A stretch of DNA of 64,000 bases from the NCBI GenBank assembly GCA_014730295.1, contig WJIN01000408.1:1-64000 (forward strand). Direction: 5' to 3'. The translations under genes were made by a program, and so were the position numbers. Under the pieces are notes generated by a model. The model saw only the letters and a list, made by a program, of their open reading frames with translations. It had not been told where the DNA came from and did not search any database. Shown one piece after another: positions 16,835-27,017 of the stretch (the stretch's first letter is position 1; every line of letters starts with the position of its first letter). The stretch is from Promethearchaeota archaeon (GTDB taxonomy: Archaea > Asgardarchaeota > Lokiarchaeia > Sigynarchaeales > SOKP01).

Positions 16835-19071
16835 AAGTATTTTTTACGAAGATGTTGTCTTGCTTCTTCAATAAATTGCTTTGCCTTTTTACTTTCTATT
16901 TCCTTCTCAATCTCTTCACTGATTACATCTCTTTCCATTTCTGGTCTAAAGATTATTTTAGAATAATTATCTTCTAAAATAAAGGGATCATATTCAATTC
17001 CCCTTCCTTCATAGAATTTGAAGAAGAATTCATAAAAATTTAGTCTCAGTGCATTTAAAAATACTATTATACCTTCTAATAATATTACCAACGCATTGCC
17101 GAATATCAAAGCAACAATTATAATGATTTGTTCAAGTATGCCACCGATCGTGATTATTTGAATCATTGCCTCGACTGCCACCATTAATGAAATATGTGCT
17201 AACGCTAAGGCTAATAATCTTAGGTATGATAATACATTGCTTGGGATAGAAAGCACAGTCTCGAAAGTCTCCATCGAACCTTCACTTAATAATTCTCCAT
17301 AAGATTCCCCCTTAAGGTAGGAAATTCCAAGCAATTTTCCCAATGGTTTCAGAATTATTAATAATAATCCCGGAATGATGGGTAATAATATAGGATAAGG
17401 GTAAGAGAGCCATGCGTTTATATCTATTCCCCAATTTAACACGAGAAAGACAAGAAAATCTAAAAACAGGATTTTAAGAATAGGTTCTGTAAAAGCTTGA
17501 TAATACTTTCTTTGGACACAATAGTTAATAAATCTAATAATCCACCCCAAATTAATGTGAAGAACTCCAACAAATATCGTTAAATAAAACAGAGTCATTA
17601 CATTATTTAAGGGACTAAACAATGTGACGAATCCAATAAATGGTAAGGGGAACGATACTGGTTGGATGTGATAGCCAAGGATTTGATGACTTCCAAAAAA
17701 TTCACCATACAAAACTCCAAATAAAATAGCCCACCAACCGCAATAAAAAACAATCCAAGAAATATTCCTTACGTTTTCTCGTTCTCTAAATGTGATGGCA
17801 CCAATGAGCCCGGAAATTATTAATACGATACCGTGTCCAATATCTCCAAACATTATTCCAAATAGAAAGGGAAAGGTAAAAAACAGAAAAGGTGTGGGAT
17901 CTATTTCTGAATAGGTTGGAATTCCGTACATCTTCGTTAAGGTTTCAAATGGTCGTACGATTTTGTTATGAGTAACTCTCGAAGGAGCTTCTTTTCTCAA
18001 ATCTTCTTCTTTCTCTTCTTCCCCTTCCTCTTGTTGTTCGTTCGTTTTTTCTCTCTTTCTTATCTTTTTTTCCTCCAATTTTCGTTTAGGTACTTTTTCT
18101 TGTTTTTCGATATCAATATCTTCGATCCTGATTTTGGATTTAAATTCATTTTTGAGCTTTTTTCTTGTCTCTTTTTTATCTTCTGTCGGGATATAGAATT
18201 TTAACACCACTCTGTTAGAAGAAAGTGAGGAAAATTGATTTTCTGCCCAATTATATTCTTCAAGATTCTCGACTACTTCATTAATTGCCGCAAATTTTTT
18301 TAGATTTTCATTTCTTAATCGTTCTAATTCCTTTTGATATTTACTTAGGGTTTTATTAATTGAGTCAATTTCTTTATCAATCCTTTCAAAATTTATACCA
18401 TCATAAGTGAGATATTTCTTGAGAATTGGAATTTCCTCTCCATGAATAATATTAATTCTTTCTCTTAGTTCTTCCTCTTGTCTCTTTGGATAAATTACGA
18501 AAAATACAATTCTATCATCTGATATAGATGAATATTGGTATACGTTTGGAAATTCTTCAAATTGGAACAATTCTCTAAGATTTGGAAGGTTTTTTGAATA
18601 TGTAATATATGTTTTCATATCCAATTGATCAAAATAACGTAATTCCTTACGGCTAAAATTAAATTTATCCAAAAATCTGTATGTTGATTCAATATCAAGT
18701 ACACTTTCTAATTCCAGAGTTGCTTTATTAATATATCTTTCGAGTTCATTTATTCTGTTCATGTAAAAGTTAGTCTCGTCCGTAACATGGTGGGTTAATT
18801 CGTACAAATCTTTGACTTTAAATTCCTTTTTTTCCTTATCTTCCACAGTTAACTGGTTGAGTTCGGATACAGAGATGTTTAATTTCTTGAAAAGATCTCT
18901 CAAATTAATTCTTAAATTTTTAATTATGTCTTTATACTCTTTTTTCTCCTTATGTAACTTCTCTTGCTCCCTTTCTTTTATATGTACATTTTCTTGGTCA
19001 GCAAGTTCCATTAAAAGACTATCTTTCAAATTTCTTTGTATAGTAACTTTAAATAAGGTAATTTTCGACAT
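16831..19071 (-). CDS. atpI: A-type ATP synthase subunit I (a)
   Basis: 746 aa. The N-terminal half is cytoplasmic and coiled (peripheral stalk contact). The C-terminal half has about seven or eight membrane helices, including SYLRLLALALAH with the essential Arg that releases protons or sodium ions from the K ring. Between the halves lies a highly charged insert (about residues 325-370, Lys/Glu-rich) longer than in many relatives. In most archaea the I gene is near the start of the operon. Here it is last, after D. Confidence 0.93.
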   Translation of the reverse strand: MSKITLFKVTIQRNLKDSLLMELADQENVHIKEREQEKLHKEKKEYKDIIKNLRINLRDLFKKLNISVSELNQLTVEDKEKKEFKVKDLYELTHHVTDETNFYMNRINELERYINKATLELESVLDIESTYRFLDKFNFSRKELRYFDQLDMKTYITYSKNLPNLRELFQFEEFPNVYQYSSISDDRIVFFVIYPKRQEEELRERINIIHGEEIPILKKYLTYDGINFERIDKEIDSINKTLSKYQKELERLRNENLKKFAAINEVVENLEEYNWAENQFSSLSSNRVVLKFYIPTEDKKETRKKLKNEFKSKIRIEDIDIEKQEKVPKRKLEEKKIRKREKTNEQQEEGEEEKEEDLRKEAPSRVTHNKIVRPFETLTKMYGIPTYSEIDPTPFLFFTFPFLFGIMFGDIGHGIVLIISGLIGAITFRERENVRNISWIVFYCGWWAILFGVLYGEFFGSHQILGYHIQPVSFPLPFIGFVTLFSPLNNVMTLFYLTIFVGVLHINLGWIIRFINYCVQRKYYQAFTEPILKILFLDFLVFLVLNWGIDINAWLSYPYPILLPIIPGLLLIILKPLGKLLGISYLKGESYGELLSEGSMETFETVLSIPSNVLSYLRLLALALAHISLMVAVEAMIQIITIGGILEQIIIIVALIFGNALVILLEGIIVFLNALRLNFYEFFFKFYEGRGIEYDPFILEDNYSKIIFRPEMERDVISEEIEKEIESKKAKQFIEEARQHLRKKYL

Positions 19072-19077
19072 TTAACT

Positions 19078-19728
19078 TTATTCTCCTTTTTTTTTCTCAT
19101 TCTTAATCATGTCTTTTGTTTTTTTCAACCTGGTAAAATCTTCACGCTCAGTTTCTTCTAAAATTCGTTCTATTTTTTTAATATCAGATTGAATTCTCGG
19201 TTTAATCACATTTTTTAACCCTTGTATTCGTCTACTTACTTTTTGGAAATTAAACGCATATTTTATCAATACATCTTCAGTTTCTGCCAATAAGATCATC
19301 TTTTCAAAAAGATCTTTTAATATCCCCATTAACGTATCTAAATGTTTACTTGTGTTATTAAATGCATATGGTGGGAGTTTTTCTTCCTTTTCAAATTCTA
19401 GATCGAGTCTTGGAACTGCTACTCCCATCTTTTTAGAATATTTTAATTCTACTCTGGGCTTATATTGAATCTTTCCCAATAGACTTATTAGGCTCACTGA
19501 TCGCTTACCTTGTTCTTTATAAGTCTCATTGAGATTCCACATGGCTTTTTGCAGTTGGTTAAAAAATCTTTTCCGTTGGTTTTTATAATTCTCCCATATA
19601 TTCCTGATTTCTTGGATTAATTGCGTTCTTTTATAATCTAAAAAATCTTTTCCCTTGTCTACAAAATCTAATCTATCTTCTAAATCCAATAAATTACTCT
19701 TAGTTGGCTTTATTTCTCGAAAAGACAT
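19078..19728 (-). CDS. atpD: A-type ATP synthase subunit D (central stalk)
   Basis: 216 aa, a long two-helix coiled coil typical of the rotor shaft subunit D: residues 1-75 (KPTKSNLLDLEDRLDFVDKG) and 115-200 (RRIQGLKNVIKPRIQSDIK). It turns inside the A3B3 head and couples to the membrane ring. The gene lies 9 bases after atpB and 6 bases before atpI. Length fits the family. Confidence 0.92.
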   Translation of the reverse strand: MSFREIKPTKSNLLDLEDRLDFVDKGKDFLDYKRTQLIQEIRNIWENYKNQRKRFFNQLQKAMWNLNETYKEQGKRSVSLISLLGKIQYKPRVELKYSKKMGVAVPRLDLEFEKEEKLPPYAFNNTSKHLDTLMGILKDLFEKMILLAETEDVLIKYAFNFQKVSRRIQGLKNVIKPRIQSDIKKIERILEETEREDFTRLKKTKDMIKNEKKKGE

Positions 19729-19737
19729 AGTATCAAC

Positions 19738-21120
19738 TCAAATATAATATTTATCTATGTACTCTTGATGAATTCTACTTAATTGAGATCTGTCTAAAAT
19801 AGATAAGACTTCCCATGCTAATGAAAAAGTATCTTCAAATGTTCGATTTTCTTGTAAACCTTGATTTAAAAATTTATTTTCAAACGCATCTGCAAATTCA
19901 AGTAGTGCCCTTTGATCTCTATTTAAACTATCTTCTCCCACTATTGAAACCAGATCTCGGACATCCAACGCATTAGAGTAAGATGCAATTAATTGGGAAC
20001 TGACATCTGCATGATCTGCACGTGTTGTTTCTTTTCCGATAGCATCTTTCATCAGTCTTGATATTGAAGCAAGAACCTCAAATGGAGGGTATACTTCTTT
20101 CTTAAACAAGTCCCGATCTAAGACAAGTTGGCCATCTGTAATATAGCCAGACGTATCAGGTATTGGATGGCTTATATCATCATTCGGCATTGTTAATATA
20201 GGAATTTGTGTAACTGAACCATTTTTACCTTTTATAAGACCCGTTCTTTCGTAGATTTTTGCGAAGTCAGTATAAATATGACCCGGAAATCCTTTTCTAC
20301 TTGGGATCTCTTCCTTTGCCAAACTGAGCTCCCGAAGGGCTTCTGCATAATTTGTCATATCAACCAAAACAACTAATACATGCATATCTCTTTCAAATGC
20401 AAAAAATTCTGCCGTGGTTAGTGCCACATGTGGAATCATTAATCTTGCCATAACGGGATCATCCGCAAAATTTATGAAGGAAATGATATTTTGCACATTT
20501 CCGCTCTCTTTAAAACGATCTATAAATGAGATAGCTTGATCTTGAATGATACCTATTCCACAAAAAATTATAAGAAAGGGCTCCTCGGTTAGTACTTTCG
20601 CTTGAGTGACTATTTGAGCTGCTAATTCATTATGATTAAGCCCTTGTCCACTAAAGATGGGAAGTTTTTGACCTCTAATTAATGTAAACAATCCATCAAT
20701 ACCTGAAATACCTGTCTGAATGATATTAGTAGGATAATCTCTGGCATATGGATTGATGGGTATGCTACTGATATCTCGCTTCACTTCAGGAAGGATATTC
20801 ACATCTAAAATTTTTCTTGTTTGTATATCAATAGGGTGTCCCATGGAATTAAAAGTGCCACCCAACATGTCCTTTGAAATTTTTAATTTAAAGGTGTCTC
20901 GTGTGAAGAACACTTCCGCATTAGTTGACGAAATTCCCTTAGTATCTTCAAACACTTCGATTAGAATTATATCCTCGTCCATCTGAATGACTTCACCGTT
21001 TCTGACCTCCCCATCATTCAAATGGATTTTAACCATTTCCCCGTATTGAACGTCGTGCTTATTTTTCAGATAGATTAATGGCCCGATTATTTGTTGGATT
21101 TTTTTATAACTTACACTCAA
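19738..21120 (-). CDS. atpB: A-type ATP synthase subunit B
   Basis: 460 aa, the non-catalytic nucleotide-binding head subunit. The P-loop is degenerate as expected ([10 protein letters not shown] near residue 156). Other marks are the [22 protein letters not shown] segment and [11 protein letters not shown] near the C-terminus. The ATG overlaps the atpA stop by four bases (ATGA), indicating translational coupling in the operon. Confidence 0.95.
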   Translation of the reverse strand: MSVSYKKIQQIIGPLIYLKNKHDVQYGEMVKIHLNDGEVRNGEVIQMDEDIILIEVFEDTKGISSTNAEVFFTRDTFKLKISKDMLGGTFNSMGHPIDIQTRKILDVNILPEVKRDISSIPINPYARDYPTNIIQTGISGIDGLFTLIRGQKLPIFSGQGLNHNELAAQIVTQAKVLTEEPFLIIFCGIGIIQDQAISFIDRFKESGNVQNIISFINFADDPVMARLMIPHVALTTAEFFAFERDMHVLVVLVDMTNYAEALRELSLAKEEIPSRKGFPGHIYTDFAKIYERTGLIKGKNGSVTQIPILTMPNDDISHPIPDTSGYITDGQLVLDRDLFKKEVYPPFEVLASISRLMKDAIGKETTRADHADVSSQLIASYSNALDVRDLVSIVGEDSLNRDQRALLEFADAFENKFLNQGLQENRTFEDTFSLAWEVLSILDRSQLSRIHQEYIDKYYI

Positions 21121-22955
21121 TAACTTCTCACTACTCCATAGGATTTTTTGAGGGATTCTATTTGATCGAGGAGGGTTCTTTTTACTTCCTCGATATTATT
21201 GGCTTTATCATTTGGGATTGTATTTTTAATCCGTTTAATTTTATCAATTACTTCAAGATCTTTAATATCCTTAATGATATACCCTTGTCTTAGTAGATCT
21301 TTAGCTTCGTGATATAACAATAAAATCAGTTTAATTAAAGCAATAGTCTTATTAGGAGAGGTAAAATTGTCAATATCATCAAACGCATTTTGAATAAGAA
21401 ATGCTTCTCGAATTAAATCGGCAATAAATAAGGCCAATTGTTGGGACTCGGGAAGGTTTTCTTCACCCACAAGTTGGGTCATATTCTTTAATTCATTTTC
21501 TCGAGAGAGTATTTGATTCACTTGGTTTCTGCACTGAAACCAATCTAACTCTAATTCACTCCATTGAATGTCGATATTTTTTTTCCACCATTTTCGAATA
21601 TATCCTGGATAATTGGAATAAGATTCCAGCCAATTTATAGCCGGATAATGCTTTTCATAAGCAAGCTCGGCATCTAAGGCCCAAAATGTTTGTACAAATC
21701 GTTTTGTATTTGATGTGACAGGTTCACTAAAATCTCCTGCAGGTGGGGAAACTGACCCAATAACAGTTAACGTACCAATTTTATTATTCTTATATTTATG
21801 ATCTCCAATTGTTTCTATCACCCCTGCTCTTTCATAAAAACCCGAAAGACGCGACGCCAGATACGCGGGATACCCTCCTTCTGCCGGCATCTCTTCCAAG
21901 AGTCCAGAGATCTCTCTTAAAGCTTCTGCCCATCGTGAAGAACTATCTGCTTGAAGAGCAACATTATATCCCATATCTCTATAATACTCAGCAATAGTAA
22001 TGCCTGAGAAGATACTTGCCTCTCTAGCCGATACGGGCATATTTGAGGTATTAGTAATCAGAATGGTCCTCTCTAAAAGCGGTCGTCCAGTTCTTGGATC
22101 CTCAAGTTTAGGAAATTGGCGCAAGAGATCTGCTACCTCATTACCACGTTCTCCGCAATGAACAAAGACTATGATATCTGCATCAGACCACTTTGCTATA
22201 TTCTGCTGGAGTACAGTCTTTCCTGTCCCAAAACCTCCTGGAACGGCCACAGTTCCCCCTTTCGTTATTGGGAAGAGTAAGTCAATTACTCTCTGTCCTG
22301 TTATCAGAGGTTCATCTGGAGTTAATTTTTTCGAAAATGGTCTATTTCGAGTGACTGACCATTTCTGAATCATATTAAAAGTTCTTTTACTCTCTCCGAT
22401 TTGAATTTTATAAAGATCTTGATCAACCATGTAGTCCCCCTCTTCAGCAATGTCGATTAGAGTTCCTTTCACATTAGGAGGGATCATAATGTAATGGGTA
22501 ATCGCTTGAGTCTCCTCAACTTTTCCAATTACCTCTCCAGGATTAACTTGAACATCAATTTTTTTAAGAGGAGTAAAATGCCATTTCTTTTCTCTATCTA
22601 AGGCGGGAATATCAATACCTCTTTTAATAAATCCAGATTTCTCCATTTCAAAAATTTTATCTAATGGTCTCTGAATTCCGTCAAAAATATTAGATAACAA
22701 CCCGGGACCCAATTCCATTGATAATGGTTCTTCCAAATAAACGACTTCTTCATTCAATTTTAGGTTATCTGAATCTTCAAAACATTGAACACTTATTCTA
22801 TCAGAATATATTTGGATGACTTCTCCTATAAGATTTTGTTTGTTAACTTTAATAAGATCATGTAATCTTACCTTATGTTCTAATCCTTTTACGGTTATTA
22901 AAGATCCATTGACTTCCGAAATGTATCCTTTATTAGATTGTTTAGATTCTGTCAT
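21117..22955 (-). CDS. atpA: A-type ATP synthase catalytic subunit A
   Basis: 612 aa, the catalytic head subunit. The P-loop reads GGFGTGKT (240-247, K246), where most relatives have GPFGSGKT. It is followed by HCGERGNE with the catalytic Glu and by [14 protein letters not shown]. The bulge region characteristic of A/V-type A subunits is present between the N-terminal barrel and the P-loop. The start overlaps the end of atpE by 14 bases. No intein is present. Confidence 0.96.
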   Translation of the reverse strand: MTESKQSNKGYISEVNGSLITVKGLEHKVRLHDLIKVNKQNLIGEVIQIYSDRISVQCFEDSDNLKLNEEVVYLEEPLSMELGPGLLSNIFDGIQRPLDKIFEMEKSGFIKRGIDIPALDREKKWHFTPLKKIDVQVNPGEVIGKVEETQAITHYIMIPPNVKGTLIDIAEEGDYMVDQDLYKIQIGESKRTFNMIQKWSVTRNRPFSKKLTPDEPLITGQRVIDLLFPITKGGTVAVPGGFGTGKTVLQQNIAKWSDADIIVFVHCGERGNEVADLLRQFPKLEDPRTGRPLLERTILITNTSNMPVSAREASIFSGITIAEYYRDMGYNVALQADSSSRWAEALREISGLLEEMPAEGGYPAYLASRLSGFYERAGVIETIGDHKYKNNKIGTLTVIGSVSPPAGDFSEPVTSNTKRFVQTFWALDAELAYEKHYPAINWLESYSNYPGYIRKWWKKNIDIQWSELELDWFQCRNQVNQILSRENELKNMTQLVGEENLPESQQLALFIADLIREAFLIQNAFDDIDNFTSPNKTIALIKLILLLYHEAKDLLRQGYIIKDIKDLEVIDKIKRIKNTIPNDKANNIEEVKRTLLDQIESLKKSYGVVRSY

Positions 22956-23673
22956 AATCTATTAAATATGTCTCGATTTTTTTTTTATTTTCATTGATGA
23001 TATCTTCAAATTCAGATTGGATCTTTTTTATTTCTCCATCTTTTATGATATCGGAAAACTCCATTTCAATAAGAGAATAATTTCCTTCAATAATGTTGTC
23101 AATAGTATAATCAAAAGAGATTTCCCCATCAACTTGCTCTAAAATAAATCCCCCAATGTCGATCTTAGAGGATTGCTTAACTTTAAATTCCTTTTGGATC
23201 ACCTCTGTAAGCGTATGGTCATTTTTTTCAAAGAATTCATAATCTCTTTCATTAAAATAAAAAATTGAGTTATTTGGAATATAATTTTGACCTTTTATCT
23301 CTCGAATTAGATCTATTAAATAATCAACATAACCTTGATAATTACTACGGATGTGATTGTCTATTTCTTTGTGTAGATCTATGATAAAGACTCTAATCAA
23401 ATTATTTTTCAACTCTAATATCCTATCTTTCGATTCTAAAAGAGTTGAGGAGAGATTCATATTTAAAATATTATTATAATCATCAATAAATTGTTGGCGA
23501 ATTTCATTGGATTTTGTATCTAGACGATTTCGATATCGTTTCTTTATTTCTGCTTTTCGGAATAACATCTCTTGATTTAGATCTTTAATCTTATCCTTTG
23601 CTTGCTCAATAAGATGTATACCTAATTTCCCAAATCTAGACTTTAAATTGATATTTTTATCAGAAATATTCAA
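22942..23673 (-). CDS. atpE: A-type ATP synthase subunit E (peripheral stalk)
   Basis: 243 aa. A long N-terminal helix (residues 1-90, charged heptads) precedes a globular alpha/beta C-terminal domain containing IDIGGFILEQVDGEISFDYT, the usual E-subunit signature. With subunit H it forms the stator stalk that holds the head. The position between F and A, with overlap into A, supports the call even though the sequence is diverged and very AT-rich. Confidence 0.85.
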   Translation of the reverse strand: MNISDKNINLKSRFGKLGIHLIEQAKDKIKDLNQEMLFRKAEIKKRYRNRLDTKSNEIRQQFIDDYNNILNMNLSSTLLESKDRILELKNNLIRVFIIDLHKEIDNHIRSNYQGYVDYLIDLIREIKGQNYIPNNSIFYFNERDYEFFEKNDHTLTEVIQKEFKVKQSSKIDIGGFILEQVDGEISFDYTIDNIIEGNYSLIEMEFSDIIKDGEIKKIQSEFEDIINENKKKIETYLIDYDRI

Positions 23674-23680
23674 ACACCAT

Positions 23681-24004
23681 CTATATCAGTAATTTTCCTT
23701 TTTGTTTGTATACTCTCTTTAAAAAAACACTTCTATCTTCAATTTCTTCTTGAAATATATCAGGCATAAGATAAATGAATGGTTTTGTATTGTTAAGTTT
23801 AAAGTCTATCAAATAATCAATAATCTCATCGGGTAAGTCCATTGCGATTAATATCACGTTAATTGAAGGATTTTCACTAACTTTTTCAAAAATATCCATA
23901 AATTTATTTGGATCCTCAACAACCGTTCCATCAACTCCCAAAAGTCCCATAAGAATAACCAACTCATCATACCCTATGATATGTATTTTTTGATGTTCAG
24001 ACAT
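23681..24004 (-). CDS. atpF: A-type ATP synthase subunit F
   Basis: 107 aa. It matches the small Rossmann-like central stalk subunit F: KIHIIGYDELVILMGLLGVDG at the start, then VILIAMDLPDEI in the middle and KPFIYLMPD. Its ATG overlaps the stop of the preceding subunit H gene by one base (TAATG). It binds subunit D in the rotor. Confidence 0.88.
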   Translation of the reverse strand: MSEHQKIHIIGYDELVILMGLLGVDGTVVEDPNKFMDIFEKVSENPSINVILIAMDLPDEIIDYLIDFKLNNTKPFIYLMPDIFQEEIEDRSVFLKRVYKQKGKLLI

Positions 24005-24315
24005 TAAAATACAACTCCAATATCTTTCAAAACTCTTTTAATAATGTGCTCTTTATTAGTTTCATAATCTCTTTTGGTATTTTCAATTTCTTTATCTATC
24101 TTTTTTTTAAAATTCTTAATTTTATCATCAATTGTATTTTTTAAATCTTCTAAAATTCTTTCTACATAGTTTCTTTTTTCATCTAAAGTTTGTGTGAGAT
24201 TATATTCTTCTTCTTCTCTTAATTTGTTTAATTCGGATTCATTTTCCTTTTTCGCTTTTTCTATTAATTCTTTATAAGTTTCTTCAATATCATCTACAAA
24301 CTCAAATATACTCAT
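24004..24315 (-). CDS. atpH: A-type ATP synthase subunit H (peripheral stalk)
   Basis: 103 aa, nearly all charged heptad repeat (KELIEKAKKENESELNKLRE and following), as expected for the stator coiled-coil subunit H (also called G) that pairs with E. Sequence alone would be ambiguous. The call rests on length, coiled coil and position between C and F in the operon. Confidence 0.75.
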   Translation of the reverse strand: MSIFEFVDDIEETYKELIEKAKKENESELNKLREEEEYNLTQTLDEKRNYVERILEDLKNTIDDKIKNFKKKIDKEIENTKRDYETNKEHIIKRVLKDIGVVF

Positions 24316-24340
24316 TTCTTCACATCAATCTCATATGCCT

Positions 24341-25333
24341 TTATTTATTAAATACTTGAAATTTTTTATGAATAATTCTTACTACATTAGGAACAATCTC
24401 GAATTTAATTTCCTTTTCTTTCTTAATTAACACTTCAAAAATTCTGTAAATCGTTGAGTAATCTATTTTATCGATTTCTAGTTTAAATTCATTAAAATAA
24501 AATTTTTGGTATATTCTTTCTAATTCCCAAATAGGGTGCTCCACCTCATTGGAGAGTTCTTTATAAAACATTTTAATTTTGTTCTCTTTCTTAAGTGTGG
24601 TATTTAATTGATTAAAAAATTGCTCAGTTGTGTTTTTTTCAATCAAAAGACTCAAAGTACTGGAATCTAAAAATAAAAAACTATGGACCAAAAATTGAGA
24701 GAGTAATTTCTTGTCAATTTTGTTTATTATGCCTCGATAAATCATATTAATGTTATAGATTTCTGTAATATATCGTGAAAATAGAGAAATCATTTCTTGT
24801 TCGTATTTATTTAAATTTTTTCGCTCCTTCACGAGGTTTTTATAATATAATTGGTCCAAAAAGGATTCCAAAACAAATATTTCATTATTATTTCGGAAGT
24901 AGAGAATTCCCTCCCTCACCGCTTTATAATATCTTGTTCCTCTCAATTTGAGTCTAATCTCATCCAAGGAAGATATTTTCACTAATTCTCTCATAAAATC
25001 TTCATTTTCTAGATATTTATGTACCAGAAAGTTTACGTTTTCTCGTTTTTCTTCGATTCCCATCCCAATAATCGATCCTAATATTATCTGTTTCAGATTT
25101 AAAATTTCAAATTTCATTAAATAATCTTTCAAGAAATTCCTCATATTTTCGGGTGAGAATGAAATAATCCTTCCAATCAGCGTGATGTATATATTATAAA
25201 GCTTTTTCTCGATTTCCTCTATAGTATACTTTTTTACGTTTAAATCGGGGTAATATGGTTTTATATTGTTTTCAAACTCACGAATATCATCTATATTTAC
25301 TAACCCTTCTAGTTCAGAAGGGTCCATTATCAA
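24341..25333 (-). CDS. atpC: A-type ATP synthase subunit C
   Basis: 330 aa, a helical protein with the size of the V-type C/AC39 (d) subunit that links the central stalk to the K ring. Recognisable parts are DLNVKKYTIEEIEKKLYNIY near the N-terminus, FEILNLKQIILGSIIGM, and YYKAVREGILYFRNNNEIFVLES. It lies between K and H. It is quite diverged and AT-rich, so position adds most of the certainty. Confidence 0.82.
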   Translation of the reverse strand: MIMDPSELEGLVNIDDIREFENNIKPYYPDLNVKKYTIEEIEKKLYNIYITLIGRIISFSPENMRNFLKDYLMKFEILNLKQIILGSIIGMGIEEKRENVNFLVHKYLENEDFMRELVKISSLDEIRLKLRGTRYYKAVREGILYFRNNNEIFVLESFLDQLYYKNLVKERKNLNKYEQEMISLFSRYITEIYNINMIYRGIINKIDKKLLSQFLVHSFLFLDSSTLSLLIEKNTTEQFFNQLNTTLKKENKIKMFYKELSNEVEHPIWELERIYQKFYFNEFKLEIDKIDYSTIYRIFEVLIKKEKEIKFEIVPNVVRIIHKKFQVFNK

Positions 25334-25453
25334 TTTTCTTAAAAATCCAATCTTAATGTACGTATATGCATAAGAGGGAACAATAACACTACTCGTTTGC
25401 TTTCACCAAGAAATAATATATTATAATTACTCGATTTCAGAAAGAATCTATCC

Positions 25454-25810
25454 TTACGGAATTTTGGTCCATAATAAAATACCAACAATTAAGCCATAAA
25501 TAGCTAACGCTTCACAGAGGGCAACTACTAGGAAAGCTTGGAAAAAAGAGCCTTCGCGTTCAGATAATGCTGAGATTGCAGCAGTACCAGTTGTTCTTAT
25601 TGCCCAGGCACTAGCAATAACAGAAGCGCCCGTAGCAATCGCAGCAGAAATAGCAAACATAGAGAGAGTCATAGGATCAGTCGAAGCATCAGCTTGAGCA
25701 GCAACCATATTCACAATACCATCTACAGAAAAGAACACCGTAAATGCTAAAACGATTTGAAATATGGCTAATAAAAGATAGAACTTTTTTTTGGCATTCA
25801 TTTTATCCAC
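25454..25810 (-). CDS. atpK: A-type ATP synthase proteolipid subunit K (c ring)
   Basis: 118 aa with three hydrophobic segments: residues 10-28 (possibly a signal or extra helix), 50-82 (glycine/alanine-rich) and 88-115. The ion-carrying carboxylate is E100 in LCEALAIYGL. The ring translocates ions past subunit I. The motif does not clearly decide between H+ and Na+. It is the first gene of the operon, whose order is K-C-H-F-E-A-B-D-I. Confidence 0.93.
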   Translation of the reverse strand: MDKMNAKKKFYLLLAIFQIVLAFTVFFSVDGIVNMVAAQADASTDPMTLSMFAISAAIATGASVIASAWAIRTTGTAAISALSEREGSFFQAFLVVALCEALAIYGLIVGILLWTKIP

Positions 25811-26196
25811 ATTCTCTTACTAAATTTCCTTTATATTCAGTATTAGTTTTTATGTAATTAAAACAGTTTGTTGTAATAAATTTTGAGCTTTTTGTAAATA
25901 CTTAATTGCAGAATACAAATAACCCTATTTAATTATTTGTTTATAGAAACGATATAATTCATAGATTTTTTTTCATATCAATTTTCAATAGATAAATTAG
26001 CTAATAGAGAAAATTAACATGTTTTATTAGAATCATAGATTATATGATATTTTCTTACGAGATGAGAGGGATTGTAGAAAAAATATTATAGGAAATAAAA
26101 AAATTAATCCCAAAATTTAAAAATTTAAATAATTCATTTTTTAACGACTAAATCCTAATAAATAAATAAGATATTAGAATTTGTGGAGTGTAAAAA
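25811..26196. other. Divergent intergenic region between the ATP synthase operon and pncA
   Basis: 386 bases of AT-rich DNA that must hold the promoters of both the nine-gene ATPase operon (minus) and pncA (plus). TATA-like strings occur but none stands out. I see no RNA gene and no strong inverted repeat. Confidence 0.5.
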
Positions 26197-26871
26197 TTGG
26201 AAATTAAAGATTTAAAAATTGAACGAGGCATTGAAATACGCGAAAGTGATGCATTTCTAATTGTGGACATGCAATATGATTTTCTCCCCGGAGGAGCATT
26301 AGCAGTTGAAGGAGGAGATGAGATAATTGAGGGAATTAATAAAATTGGTACTCTATTCCAGAATAAGGGCGCTTCAATAGTACAAACCCAAGATTGGCAC
26401 CCTCAAAATGATAAATCATTCGCAAGTAATCATCCAGGTAAAGAACCAGGAGACGAATTTCATGGCGATGGGATAGGACCAGTCTTATGGCCAGATCATT
26501 GTGTTCAAGGTACAAAAGGTGCTGAGTTCCATGAAGACTTAGATAAGATATTGGCAAGAGCAATAATACGTAAAGGAATGGATTCTGAAGTCGATTCATA
26601 TTCTGGGTTTCGGGATCAGCTAAAAAAGAAGGAGACTGGATTAAGAGGTTTTTTGAAGGGTTTGGATGTCAAGCGAATTTTTATATCGGGATTAGCTTTA
26701 GATTATTGTTGTTATTATACTGCTATAGATGGAATTGAATTTGAATTTGATGTAAATTTCATTGTTGATTTAACCCGAGGTATCGATGATCCCGAAGGGA
26801 GCATATCGAGCGCATTGGAGGATATGAAAAGTAAAGGCGTTAAATTTCTTAATAAGGATAGCTTTTACTAG
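26197..26871 (+). CDS. pncA: Nicotinamidase (isochorismatase-like hydrolase)
   Basis: 224 aa, TTG start with a GGAG ribosome site about 10 bases upstream. It hydrolyses nicotinamide to nicotinic acid for NAD salvage. The catalytic triad is visible: D24 (VDMQYDF), K126 (IIRKGMD) and C171 (LALDYC). Metal ligands are D66 and H68 (QDWHPQND) plus H79. WPDHCVQGT is also classical. The first 15 residues extend beyond the usual start. It stands alone and is divergent from the ATPase operon. Confidence 0.92.
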   Translation: MEIKDLKIERGIEIRESDAFLIVDMQYDFLPGGALAVEGGDEIIEGINKIGTLFQNKGASIVQTQDWHPQNDKSFASNHPGKEPGDEFHGDGIGPVLWPDHCVQGTKGAEFHEDLDKILARAIIRKGMDSEVDSYSGFRDQLKKKETGLRGFLKGLDVKRIFISGLALDYCCYYTAIDGIEFEFDVNFIVDLTRGIDDPEGSISSALEDMKSKGVKFLNKDSFY

Positions 26872-27017
26872 AGATTTTCAGAACCATACGATGTTTTTTA
26901 TTCCATTTTTTAGATTAAAAAGCAGATATTATAATTATAATTTTAGAGAAATAATGTAATTTAAAAAAGGAAGAGTTTTTTATATTATTCAAAAAATCTT
27001 CTAATGCAGGTTTAAGA

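Noticed and set aside
17968..18204. Phe-rich open frame opposite atpI
   Set aside because: It is a shadow of the charged insert of subunit I read on the other strand.
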